DNA of 64,000 nucleotides from Callipepla californica brunnescens (taxonomy: Eukaryota; Chordata; Aves; Galliformes; Odontophoridae): NCBI GenBank assembly GCA_023055505.1, contig JALIRH010000002.1:27348437-27412436 (forward strand), in the 5' to 3' direction. Each line of letters opens with the position of its first letter. The stretch's first letter is position 1. A model generated the notes under the pieces. The model worked only from the letters and a program-made list of their open reading frames with translations, was not told the DNA's origin and did not search any database. Below are positions 11,866-22,768 of the stretch, one piece after another. Made by a program: the position numbers and the translations under genes.

Positions 11866-12223
11866 CAGACCTCTGCTGGATTCTTTTGAGGAGATCCCTG
11901 TCTTTTTTGTACCAGGAAGCCCAGAACTGGTGAGGCCTCACCAGGGCAGAGTAGAGGAGGAGGATCACCTCCCACAACCTGCTGGCCACCCAGGATGCCA
12001 TTGGCCTTCTTGGTCGCCAGGGCACACTGCTGGCTCATGGTCAGCCTGCCATCCACCAGGACCCCAAGGTCCCTCTCCTCACAGTTACTCTCAAGCAGGT
12101 CATCCCCAAACCTGTAACAATACAGTTATTCCTCCTTAGGTGCAAGACTCTATACATGCTCTTGTTAAACCTCATCTGGTTCCTTTCTGCCCAACTCTCC
12201 ATCCTGTCCATTCCTGAATGGAA
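11866..12223 (-). mobile_element. CR1 LINE fragment, antisense
   Basis: The antisense of the ORF2 tail is clear. The minus strand gives [20 protein letters not shown] near 11.9 kb and, in neighbouring frames, versions of [17 protein letters not shown] and of [11 protein letters not shown]. The sequence continues to CCAACTCTCCATCCTGTCCA, antisense of the CR1 'DRLESW' region. Several frameshifts show it is dead. It faces the sense fragment at 11.7 kb, so the two are separate insertions or a rearranged pair. Confidence 0.85.
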
Positions 12224-14412
12224 TTAGTATGCATTTGTTTTAACATTAAATACTTTGATTGGCAAAGACAATTTCCACAAGTGATCTGAAATGCAGTAAC
12301 ATTTTGTTTATGTGTCCATAATTTGAATGAAAGTATGCATCTATGTTTTAAATACTTTCTCAAGGTACTTTTCTAGTACTGTTTGAATACAGTACATATA
12401 TGCACATATATAAATGTACATATAAAAGAAGTATTTTTTAAAATCAGTCAAATTAAAATCATAAATATTTAGTTTTCCAGTTCTGAGAAACACTATTTGT
12501 TTTTCAGTTTGTGACTCTTGCAGAATTACCAAATATTTTTGAAATATTCTGAAATTCCTAGCCTAGTCTTCAGCATAAGTAATAAATAGAAATGAATGCT
12601 GAGTAAAGGTGTGAACTCATTCTTGAACTATATTAAGGTTGGTTCAAGAGTCAATGTGACTGCTATGACTGCACAGAGATGAAGACTTACCGATACTGAA
12701 ATTTAAAATTATTTTCTCTGAGTAGTTGGCTCTTTTTAAGGGAGTCACAAACACGTCCTAAAAAGGGCTAAGCAAGACCACCTGGAAATAACTACTTGCA
12801 AGTGGAAGCAAGTATTACCCAAACTTTGCTGAGACAGTGAAATTTCCTAGCAAGATGAGAAATTTAGGTGAAGCATACTTCTAGTGCTCTCTTCAAGAGT
12901 ATTCAATTATACAGATATTTAACCTGGAAGTACCCATATATTAAACTACTAGGATTATAGTTAGGATTTTACTGGCACTTCATTTTCAGATGCTAAAATG
13001 AAGAAAAGGGCATCTAACACAGCAGAATTAAATTCTCAGCTGAAGAACATAGTGAGCACTGAAATTCAATGAGAAACTTGGAAGATCCTCTGAAGATTCT
13101 TAAAGGTGTCTATGACTTTTTAGACAAAATCACTCATTTCTGATTCTTATACTCATGGTATTACTGACTCTTCAAGATAAAATAATCACAGAAATATTAA
13201 GGAAATTATCAACTTCACACAAATTTTGATTTGATCAAGGAAAACTTAAATACGGGATCAACAGCAGTTAATCTCTTCTCCTAAAGGCGTGAAGTGCTTC
13301 AGACACTCTAACTTACAAAGAAACCTCTAAAAATGTGTACAAGATTTGAAAGAGGATCTAAAGGGGGTGGCATCTGAATTTTCTATTTTCTAATATCACC
13401 CGATAGCACCTCACATAGCAAAAAATATAAAATGTACAACACTCGCAAGGAAGGTTGACAAATAACAAGAGTCCTGTTTTATTTTGACAAATTAATGTGA
13501 AGTGTCAGCAGTAAGATTACTCCAAGTTCTCTCTTCAGTATCTATCAAATACTGAAATCAGGTTAAATACAAATAGAGGTAATGACAGACATCTTGAAAG
13601 CACTTTTATCTAATTTCCGCAGGACTAGATGGTACTAAACTCTCAGCAGAAATTATGCTCTTTTATTGAATCTTTATTTCACTTTTGCGCAGTGGTGAAA
13701 CTTAACCATCAACGACTGTATAGTTTGTATCTTCCCGACAGTCTCTGAAAAAGAAGCAGCTATTCAGGCCAATGTTTGAGGAAATGTAACACAAACACTC
13801 TTCAGGAGACCAGATCTCCCATACTTTTTCAAATGTTTATTTCTCAGAAGGGATATCTGTGAAGGCTTTGGTAATACCTTCTGCCACTTACGTGTTGTTG
13901 CTGTCAGGTGGACTTGTTTAGGTCTATTCTATTTTGAGACTGGGATTTGGTTCACTTGAAGTTGACTAGTCTGTGACAATCATTTTTAAGATCAGTAGCC
14001 GTAATATTTGTAACAAATATTGAATCAAAAATTTAGTATGCCAATCTCCTTTCTACAATACTTTAATAGAAAAATAGGTGGAAATCAGCTTAGATTCTGT
14101 GATTCTATTAAGATCTCATTATTAAATCACATTAACCACGAGGATCCAGTATATGCAGTCAGTATTCAAATATATATAGGCATATGAATCATACTAATGG
14201 ACTTCTAAAATTTTTACTTGCTTTCTTTTATTGTGTATTTCTCTTTTCTTAACTCTCTTTATTCTGCATGGCAAGAAAATCACATTAAAACCAAAGGCAT
14301 ACATGGTCTCTAACAAATACGATTATAGTGTACACATATAATTTTTAAATAGTGTACGTGTTTGGCTTTTTTTTTCCAATTATTTGTGTAATGATCACTG
14401 TGTCCCTTTAGA
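12224..14412. other. AT-rich stretch, nothing recognised
   Basis: No repeat family, exon or RNA gene could be supported here. There is no notable open frame beyond short chance ones. Confidence 0.4.
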
Positions 14413-14530
14413 ACATCATGAAATACTCCACCCCAGGTGTATCATCTGGCATTTCCTTTGTTTAACTTCATGCCATTGTTTATTGCCCTTTTCTTGTAAG
14501 AGGCCATCATCAGCAAAAACAAAAACTGCA
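14413..14530 (-). mobile_element. CR1 fragment, antisense, internally deleted
   Basis: The minus-strand frame reads VFVFADDGLLQEKG followed shortly by KCQMIHLGW. CR1 ORF2 normally has FADDTKL, about 30 residues including the 'DLDRLESW' block, then KCKVLHLG. Here most of the intervening block is missing or unrecognisable. The rest of the surrounding 136-codon minus frame (up to 14826) is not CR1-like. Confidence 0.55.
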
Positions 14531-15892
14531 CAGTACAGAAACCAGTTTTTCAAAATGGTGTTGATAAGAGTATGCATAGAAAATTTACCAAAACTCTCTA
14601 TCACTGCTGTAGTTTTAAGGTAGGGGCTATTACTGCTCCAGAGTTTACAGACTACTGGAAGAAAAATACTATAGCTGATGGTAACTATGTAGTATTTTGT
14701 ATAATACATTTTGAAGGCATCCAAAAACCCATGTCTTCCAATCTCATAAAAGAAAAATGTCACAATCCATACACATAGCTTTTTTGGTATGTAAAACCAC
14801 AACGTACAGATGATAACAATAAACAAGATGGGTAGAATAAAAGTTTACTTAGGAAAATTTGAGAAGTAGGGTTAGTAAAGGATGTTATGTGAGTTAGAAC
14901 AAGGATACCTTTGAGAGCTAAGTGAAAATCTTAATGTTAGTAGAAATTTTAACAATATCACAACATCTTGGGAAAAATAGTAGAAGGCATATGACAACTG
15001 CAAGCAAGTTTTTAACTTATTTGGTGCACAATAGTTTGCAAGGTACGAAACAGTGAGGAATTAGACTTTATTCAATATTTTCTGCCCTTTGTGCTAATAA
15101 TTTTTTAGGATCAAATAATATCAGCTACACGAAAAGTCTCACTATCTTGATCCAACTTGAATATACAATTAAATAATTAGTATTCATAATGAATACATAT
15201 ATTTAACATGTGCACATAATATATTTAATATATGCACAGAAAAAAAGAACAGTATTTTATTTGAGGCAATTACTTATAGTATGAAATGAAACTAGTCTAC
15301 AAAATACACAACTGCTAATTATTCTTGTAACAAGAACTAATTGTATTTGGAATTTAGAAGACATTTTATTGCAATTACACATCTGTAATATAAATAATGA
15401 AATATACCCAATACTTTTAGTTACACATTATACTTCTTGTTCTTCCTCAGTAATTCCAGCTTCCCAATTCATTTTAGATTTTCTGTATACTACAGGAAGA
15501 AGTTTCTTTATTACATTTTGTTAAAAGCTTTGGGGCTTGGCGTAATTTGAAAATTAGTTCTTGTATCCTCAGAAACTGATTTTAGATATCTATATTCAGA
15601 ACTTATACTTATTTTTGTAGAACTCACGCTTTATCAACCACCTGTCTAAAATACAATTTTTAAGACTTGAGTAAAAATGTGACTTTAAGGTAGTTTTAAA
15701 TCTGCTTTTGTGCATGTATGTGTTTCCATCTCTTAAGTGAGAAATGACTGTGATAGAGTTTTTCGATTGCGTTAAGTCATACCTCCCACTTCTTATTTTC
15801 CTCCCCAAAAATTAGTTTTATAACTCAAACTCCATTTTTGTAACCTTCTGCTCTGTAGACAGTGGATGAATTTGTAGTAGACATCGATGGCA
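14531..15892. other. AT-rich stretch, nothing recognised
   Basis: No repeat family or splice-bounded coding segment was found. Confidence 0.4.
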
Positions 15893-16756
15893 AATACATC
15901 CCTCAGCAAGTTTACTGATGATACAAAGCTGGCAGGAATGGCTGACACACCAGAAGGCTGTGCTGCCATCCAGCAAGACCTGGACAGGCTGGAGAGTTGG
16001 GCAGAAAAGAACCAGATGAGGTTTAATAAGAGCAAGTGCAGAGTCTTGCACCTATGGAGGAATAACCGGATGCACCAGTACACGTTGGGGGGCGACCCTA
16101 CTGGAGAGTAGCTTTGAGGAAAGGAATCTTGGGAACCTGGTGGATGACAGGTTGGCCATGAGCCAGCAGTGTACCCTAGTGGCCAAGAAGGCCAATGGCA
16201 TTCTGGGGTGAATTAAAAAGAGCGCAGCCAGTAAGTTGAAGGATGTGATCCTCCCCCTCTACTCTGCCCTGGTAAGGCATCGCCTGCAGTACTGTGTCTA
16301 GTTCTGAGCTTCATGGTAAAAAAAAGACAGGGATCTCCTGGAAGGAGTCCGGAAGAGGGCTACAGAGATGAGAAAGGGCATGGAACACCTCCCTTATGAG
16401 GAAAGGCTGAGAGATCTGAGTTTGGCCTTGACAAAAGAAGACTCAGAGGTGCTCTTATCCACATCTATAAATATATAAGGAGTGGGAGGCAAAGGGACAA
16501 GGTTGGTCACTTCTCAGCAATGTGAGATAAAACTGATGCACAAATGTGCGTGGGAACTTCTTCACAGTGAGGGTGAGGAAGCACTGGCATAGGTTGCACA
16601 GTGAGGTGGTGGAGTCTCCTTCTCTGGAGATATTCAAGACCTGCCTAGACACCTACCTGTGCAACCTGGGCTAGGGAGCTGCTTTGGCAGGGGGGTTGGA
16701 CTCAATGATCTCTAAGAGGTCCCTTCCAACCCCTGCAATTCTGTGATTCTGTGATT
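15893..16756 (+). mobile_element. CR1 LINE copy, sense, with intact 3' tip
   Basis: The frame begins with [17 protein letters not shown], continues with [12 protein letters not shown], and after frameshifts covers the usual ORF2 tail. It ends in the CR1 3' UTR (GGTCCCTTCCAACCCCTGCA then GATTCTGTGATT). It is 5' truncated inside the reverse transcriptase C-terminal region and carries frameshifts and stops. Its 3' end is only about 17 bp from the donor side of the exon at 16779-16909 and runs antisense to that gene. Confidence 0.92.
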
Positions 16757-16778
16757 TTCTTTCTTGGAAACCACATAC

Positions 16779-16909
16779 ATCAGTAATAATGTCCTGTACT
16801 TCCTGTGTACTCTGGGAAAACGTATAGTTTATTTCAAGTTGTCTCACACCCTTTTTCTTGTCTTTAAGGTTTTCTTTGTATTTTTCTAGATATGAAAATG
16901 AATATGAGT
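16779..16909 (-). CDS. candidate internal exon, unnamed charged protein
   Basis: A strong minus-strand acceptor (long TTTTCTTTCTTG pyrimidine tract then TTTTTTCAAG) precedes 131 bp encoding SYSFSYLEKYKENLKDKKKG, then VRQLEINYTFSQSTQEVQDI and ITD. The donor is GAT|GTATGT, good from +1 to +6 but weak at the last exon bases. The phase in is 1 and out is 0. The out phase is compatible with the candidate exon at 7470 and with the exon at 6591. The protein is charged and partly helical. The open frame continues past the donor into the neighbouring CR1, which is read-through. Membership in the same gene as the 3-7 kb exons is inferred from strand and phase. Confidence 0.55.
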
Positions 16910-18449
16910 CTTGAAAAAACAAGAAAGAAAAGAAAACAACATGCATCATGTTTATTTGTGCTCTGAAGGCTCTCATTGTGTGTTTGAATCTGTTGTATAT
17001 TCACAGTCCTCTTTATTTGGGCAACTACTATACTGTAGAATCATTGTCAGGTAAAACACATAACAAATGATGTTCTTGAATAGTTATGCCAAGATTAGTT
17101 TCCCCTGTAAATTTTCCAACTTTAATTTTTTTAGTTTGGACAGTAGCATAAGCAATAGTATACAGAAGTATCAGACTCTATCACATCTTAAGCTACTTCA
17201 CCACTTAAGAAGGCTATTCAGAACTTGCCAAACTAGTGGACAAAGAAAGAACAATTATATCATCCACAATTTCTAAGGAAGAACATTGTAGCCATTTAAT
17301 TGTTCTTACATTTTAATGCATACCAGCATCAGTTTTCAGATCAACTTTTTCTTCAAATGTCATTACGTTGCAAGCAGATATATGTGAATGATAAAATAGA
17401 ATGAAAAATATTTGACAATCTGGGAGAAAGGATTTAATGGACTTGAAGTCTATGCTAATTATAGAGGGGAAAAAAAGCAAAAAACAAAACCCACACCCAA
17501 GTCAGTTCTCTTAACTCCAAATCTTGATTTTTCTATGATAAATATAAGTAACATGTATACCCTTTTTTTAGGATCAAAATGTCTTAATGACCAAAATGAA
17601 TTAGAGTAATGATACTTTTGTCATCTTCAGAAAATGCTGTTCAATTTCTATTCATCATTAATTTTGGAATAATCATATTGATTTAATATTGTGCATCACT
17701 ACCTCAGCAAATTTTTAAATACTCAAATAAAATATATAATACCTGTACCATATGAATGTACTATTCCTGCTTCCATTCACTTTCTCACCTTTATTTAGTT
17801 GATATTTCTATTCATTGGATTTATGACACTGCTCATGCATCTAACTCTAGATTTTACCTCCTCTAGTTCAGTTTACTGACCTTTTCCTTTTAAAATATTC
17901 GGTAGCTAAAAATGAAGACATTTAATTAGTGAGGTCTAAAGGATCAATGGGTCTTTGCTTTGGAAATTTTTAATTATTTTTCAACAGTGGTTCTTGTGAC
18001 TTAATTACCTTTTAAGGAAAAATAAATATCTGCACCTGCAAAACGTTTCTGTTTAAAATTACTTATGTGTAACATCCATTCCACTGTGGAATGGATAATT
18101 TTTTTAAGACAATAAACTTTGGTATTTAGAATTTTGCTTCTATTTGCAATACAAAAATATACTGCTAGAACACAGTAAATTGGTTTAGAAAATACAGCAA
18201 AATTATTTTTTTTTTCGAAAGAAATTTTGACAGTATTCAAGTGTTGTAATAAAAAGAAACGAGAGAAGGGTAATGAAAAATGAACAAATTTCTTTTAAAT
18301 ACCAAATTAATTAATATTCTTCATTCTTCAATATCCTAACGTCACGATTATTTATTTTCTTCTCTCCTCTTCTCTTTGAACCAGCAGAAAATGCAAGTAT
18401 TAATCTTCACACTAAGGTCAATGACCAAATTCTAACTGACATAAACTGG
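16910..18449. other. AT-rich stretch upstream of candidate exon
   Basis: No recognised repeat or exon. It would be an upstream intron if the gene continues to the right; no promoter-like GC-rich block is visible. Confidence 0.35.
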
Positions 18450-18804
18450 TGTATGGGAACTGCTGAATCACAGCCTGAAACACTGTGTGATTGATCACCT
18501 GAGGTAAGCACTGAGTCAGCCACAGGAGTACAGGTGAAGGCAATTCACCTGTGTGACTGGAAGGGGAGGAGTCTGGCTCCAGCTCTCCCAGACCCCATTT
18601 AAGGGCTGACCACCACTAGGGAAGGTTTTCTTGTTTGAGATCACTCTGATGTGGAGTTTCAGTCAAGATTTGATCTTTGGTGGCAGGTGAGTCCTTCCTT
18701 ATTCATCGGGTGTCTTTATACTATCCGGATAATCTGTCCAAAAGTATAGTGTTCATTTTCGTTATGTTGTGTGGGTACTATTCATTCAGAGTATTCACCC
18801 TACA
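18450..18804 (+). mobile_element. solo-LTR-like element, copy A
   Basis: This element starts TGTATGGGAACTG and ends TTCACCCTACA, so it has the TG...CA ends of retroviral LTRs, and is about 355 bp. It contains a TATA-like CATTTAAGGG near 18594. A second copy in the opposite orientation lies at 47772-48118, and the clearest shared block runs from GATCACCTGAG through GACCCCATTTAAGGGCTGAC. The flanks ACTGG and AGTGG would be a 5-bp target duplication with one mismatch. No internal retroviral genes are present. The family name is not known to me. Confidence 0.7.
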
Positions 18805-18871
18805 AGTGGGAAACAACACTGTAAAAGAATTCAAATATATCACCTGAAGTTAGCTTCTTTACTCATGGGAA

Positions 18872-18938
18872 CCTGAAGAGGGTTGAACTAGGTAATCTCC
18901 AGAGGTCTCTTTCAACCTTGCAATTCTGTGATTTTGTG
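18872..18938 (+). mobile_element. CR1 3' end fragment, sense
   Basis: GGTTGAACTAGGTAATCTCC, then AGAGGTCTCTTTCAACCTTG and CAATTCTGTGATTTTGTG, match the last part of CR1 including its tip. Only about 70 bp remain. Confidence 0.85.
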
Positions 18939-19425
18939 GTACATTCACAGCTACGTTAACCCTTGTGCAATATATTAAATAAATAAATACATGAAGTTGT
19001 TGGGAAAAAAAAAAAACAGACTGTTCCCTGTCTCAGCTGGCATTATTATATTCTGTAATAAAGAACATAGGAGAGATACAAATGATTCCCCTATGAAGGT
19101 TTTTTTTTTTTCCCTTTCTAAGGCTCCTTAAAAAACATCAGTAACAGTTGATGTTCTCACATATACTTGTATGCAGAAGAAGAGGATCCATGGAAAAATA
19201 AAAAAACGTGCATTCTCTCAAAAAGAGGGAAAAAAGAAAAAGACAATCTCCATGGAAAGTACTCAAAAAAAATCTTTTTTTTTTAATCTTTTTGGAAATT
19301 CTGGACTTTTATATGTAACGTTCATCAAAGGTTTAAAACCTGGAGGAGTTAAGTAGAGACTTCCAAGATTAACTGCATAATTTAGTTGAAATGTTCTACT
19401 CACAAACAGCTTTAGCTGTTCCCCA

Positions 19426-19840
19426 GGTGCAGTGGGTTAACCTCAGCTGGCTGTCAAGTGTCCTCCAAGCCATTCTCTCACTCCTCAACAAGACAAGGGG
19501 AAAAAGTTCCCCTGGGCTAAGTACAGGAAGATTGTTCACTAATTATCATCAAGGGGAAAGCAGACTTGACTTGGGGAAGATTAATTCAATTTATTGGCAA
19601 TTAAAAATAGAGTAGGAAGAAAGGCAGAAGAATAAAGCTTTCTCCCTGCCTCCTTGCCCCCTCTACCAAGGCTCATCTTTACTCCTGACTCTCCTAGATC
19701 CTACTCAACAAGTGGCACAGGGAGGATGGCTAACAAGGGCTGTAGTCACTTCACAACACTTCTTTGCCTCTCCTTTCTCTTCACACTTTTCTTTTGCTCC
19801 AGTGAGATGTTCTTATTCACTCTGAAGCTGTTATAATTTC
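19426..19840 (-). mobile_element. avian ERV-type LTR, antisense, degraded
   Basis: The plus strand shows the order I associate with a common avian endogenous retrovirus LTR read in reverse: GTGGGTTAACCTCAGCTGGC, CATTCTCTCACTCC, GACTTGACTTGGGGAAGATT, AATTTATTGGCAATTAAAAA (holding an antisense AATAAA), then a C/T-rich part ending around CTTTTGCTCCAGTGAGATG. No coding part is attached, so it is probably a solo LTR. Family assignment is from memory of the consensus layout. Confidence 0.6.
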
Positions 19841-19994
19841 CAGCATCTTTTACTACTATCTTTCCCATTTCAGCAGAGACTGTTAACCTTTCTGCTCAAC
19901 TTTTCGTCTGCTTATAAACTTAAAGTCTGCTGCTGGTTTTCCATGACACTTTCCTATGTCCCTTTTCTTAAGTCTTATGCTTGCTGTTGACGTG

Positions 19995-20495
19995 CTTGAG
20001 GAATTGGACACCATCCAGAGACCTAGACAGGCTTCAGCAGTGGGCCTCATGATGTTCAACGGGTCTTGCACCTGGGTTGTGGCAACCTTCACTATCAGTA
20101 AAATCTGAGGGATGGAAGGATGGAGCACAGCCCTGACAAAAAGGATTTGGGGGTACTAGTGAATGATTAGGTGGATATGAGCCAGCAGTGTACCCTTGCA
20201 GCCCAGAAAGCCAACCATGTTGTGGGCTGCATCACAAGTATGGTCAGTAGGGTGAGGGAGGTGATTCTGCCCTCTACTCTGCTCTGGTGAGTACTGGAGT
20301 ATTGGGTCTGAATGTGGAGTCCTCAGTACAGGAGTGATGTGGACCTACTGGAGCACATTGAGAGGAGAACAATAAAAAAGATCCAAGGGATGGAATACCT
20401 TCTCCGCATGTATGGGTTGAGGGAGCTGGGGCTGTTCACCTTGGAGAAGAGAATGCTTCAGAGATACCTGAGAGCAGCCTTCCAGTATCTAAAGG
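19995..20495 (+). mobile_element. CR1 LINE fragment, sense (left half of inverted pair)
   Basis: A degraded ORF2 tail is visible: YGLRELGLFTLEKRMLQRYL near 20.41 kb, preceded by the equivalent of the 'MSQQCTLAAQKANHVVGCI' block. It stops around AGCAGCCTTCCAGTATCTAA and the next bases already read as antisense CR1. Confidence 0.85.
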
Positions 20496-20504
20496 TATAC
20501 TCTA

Positions 20505-21010
20505 AATCAACCCTCTTCCAGTTTAAAACCATTTTCACTTGCTCTGTTGCTACATATCCTTATAAAAAAGTACCTCCTGAGCTTTCCTGCAGGCTGCCTT
20601 CAGATACTGGAAGGCCACTAAAAGGTTACCCCAGAGACTTCTATTCTCCAAGCAGGAGAGCCCTGGCTCTCTGAGCACCTGTCCCCGTATGGGAACTGCT
20701 TTAGCTCTCTGATCATCTTCATGTCCCTACTCTGGACCTGCTTCAACAGCTCAATGTCTTTCTTGTGTCGGGGGACTTTGTGCTGGACACAGTAGTCCAG
20801 ACAGGGTCTCATGAGAGAAGAGCAGAACACTTCTCTTGATGCAGCCCAGGATACAGGAAGCCTTCTGGGCTTCCTGCTGGCTCATGCTGAGTCTTTCATT
20901 GACTATCACTGACAGATCTTTCTCCTCAGGGCTGCTCTCAAGCCATTCTATGCCCAGCCTATATCTGTGCTTGAGATCACTCTGACCTAGGCACAGGATG
21001 TTGCTCAACA
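20505..21010 (-). mobile_element. CR1 LINE fragment, antisense (right half of inverted pair)
   Basis: The minus strand gives MFCSSLMRPCLDYCVQHKVP, RHKKDIELLKQVQSRDMKMI and, further upstream, LSMSQQEAQKASCILGCIKR, all degraded CR1 ORF2 blocks. Together with 19995-20495 it forms a head-to-head pair. Confidence 0.85.
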
Positions 21011-21755
21011 ATAAGCTGTGAAACTCATTGCCACAGAAATCTGAAAATACAGTAATTTGAACGTCTATGGAAAAAAAGTCTTCCTCAGAGCTACTATATA
21101 CAATAATACTGCCTCCAAACCAATTAAGCACTCAGCTTCGAACTGCTGAAGGTTCAACAACTGTAGGAGTAAATTAAAGCAGTGTATTTTTGCACAATTC
21201 CTTTACTCGTCCTAGTTGTTACTGCTGACCATTGCTGCAGATAAAATTCTGATCCATAGAGATATTTGATCTACTAAAAGTGCATGAAATTGCTTGGAAA
21301 ATAGTATTCAGAAAACTAATTTTCAACTACTAATTGCCAAATGATGGGTCTATAAGAATTTCTTGAATTCAAAAATTTAATGCTGTAACATCTCAAAAAC
21401 ACAAATAATAAATACATTTCCGAACCTAAATTCTAACAAGATTACAGGAATTAACTTGTTGCTTGTGAGTTATTCTGAATATTTAACCACCTGCTGTAAA
21501 ATCTGAATGTGTCTTCATTCTCAGTTCAACAACAGCAAAGTTCAGCTTTCACTGACACAGTTCAACAATCATTGCATTGCTGCCTTGTAGAGAATTTTAT
21601 GGTTATTTTTATCTAGCAAGCGAATTTTAATATTGTACCACTACTATTCACAATAGTGATACATTGAATAATTCACATATTTCATAGATTTAAAACTTTA
21701 AGGGGATACATCTGTGTGTCTGTGTGTTTAAGGAGGGGGGGGGGGAGATGGTACT
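21011..21755. other. unique-looking AT-rich stretch
   Basis: No repeat family is recognised up to a short TG-rich tract and a run of 11 G at 21735-21745 just before the next CR1. Confidence 0.4.
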
Positions 21756-22768
21756 CCAGAACACGGTGCCCCAGAAAATCCTTCTCTCCAAATTGGAAAT
21801 ACATGAATTTGATGGGTGGACTGTTTGATGGATGAAGTACTGGCTGCAAGATCAAGTCTTGACAGTGGCAGTCAATGGCTCAGTGTCAGTGTAGAGATCA
21901 GTGATGCATCGTGTCCCCCAAGGGTCAGTGCTGGGACCAGTATTCTAATATCTTCATTGATGACATTGACGATGGGGGTCAAGAGCAGTTTTGCTGATGA
22001 CACCAAAATGTGGGGTGAGGTTGACACACCAGAGGGATGGAATGCCATCCAGAGTGATCTAGAAAGGCTTGAGCAGTGGTCCAGGTGATCCTCATGAGGT
22101 TCAACAAATCCAAGTGCAAGGTCTTGTGCCTGGGTCAAGGAAACATCCACTATCAATACAAGCTGGGGGATGAAAAGATTGAGTGCAGACCTGCCAGTAC
22201 TAGTGGATGGGAAGCTGGACATGAGCCAACAAGGTGCCTTCACAGCCCAGAAAGCCAATTGTATCCTGGGCTGCATCACAAGAAGTGTGGCAAGTAGGGT
22301 GAGTGAGATGATCCCTTCCCTCTGGTGAGGCCTCTGGTGTACTGCGCCCAGATATGGAGTTCTCAGTACAGGAGAGACATAGACCTGTGCATCCAGAGAA
22401 GGACCACAGAAATGATCCAGAGGATGAAACACCTCTCCCACAATGACAGGCTGAGAGAAGCTGGGGCTTTTCGTCTTGGAGAAGAGAAGGCTTGAGGTGA
22501 CCTGATAGCAGCCTTTCAATATCTAAAAAGGAGCTACAGAAAAGATAGGGACGTACTCTTTAGCAGTCTGTTGTAATAAAACAAAGGGAAATGGTTTCAA
22601 GCTTAAAGAGAGTAGATGTAGTTTAGGTATAAGGAAAAAATCTTTTACACTGAGGGCAGTGAAGCACTGGAACAGGCTGCCCAGAGATGTGGTGGATGCC
22701 CCATCCCTGGGGACTTTCTAGGTGAGGCTAGATCAGACCCTGGGCCTGATTCTGTGATACACTGATTC
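21756..22768 (+). mobile_element. CR1 LINE copy, sense, about 1 kb with 3' tip
   Basis: The sense strand runs from the reverse-transcriptase C-terminal part (GVKSSFADDTKMWGEVDTPE near 21.99 kb, [15 protein letters not shown] near 22.09 kb) to the 3' UTR (TCTGTGATACACTGATTCTG). The 215-codon open frame on the opposite strand is only the shadow of this element. Frameshifts and the 5' truncation make it inactive. Confidence 0.92.

Noticed and set aside
14090..14115. GATTCTGTGATTCTATT, considered as a CR1 3' tip
   Set aside because: Too short, and the sequence to its left does not follow CR1.
14531..14826. Upstream part of a 136-codon minus-strand frame (MFIVIICTLWFYIPKK...)
   Set aside because: Apart from the CR1-like end at 14413-14530 the composition is that of random AT-rich DNA, with no splice context.
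20312..20674. 120-codon plus-strand frame
   Set aside because: It runs across the junction of two oppositely oriented CR1 fragments and is not a gene.
21872..22519. 215-codon minus-strand open frame
   Set aside because: It lies opposite a sense CR1 element; the conserved CR1 peptides are on the plus strand, so this is a shadow.
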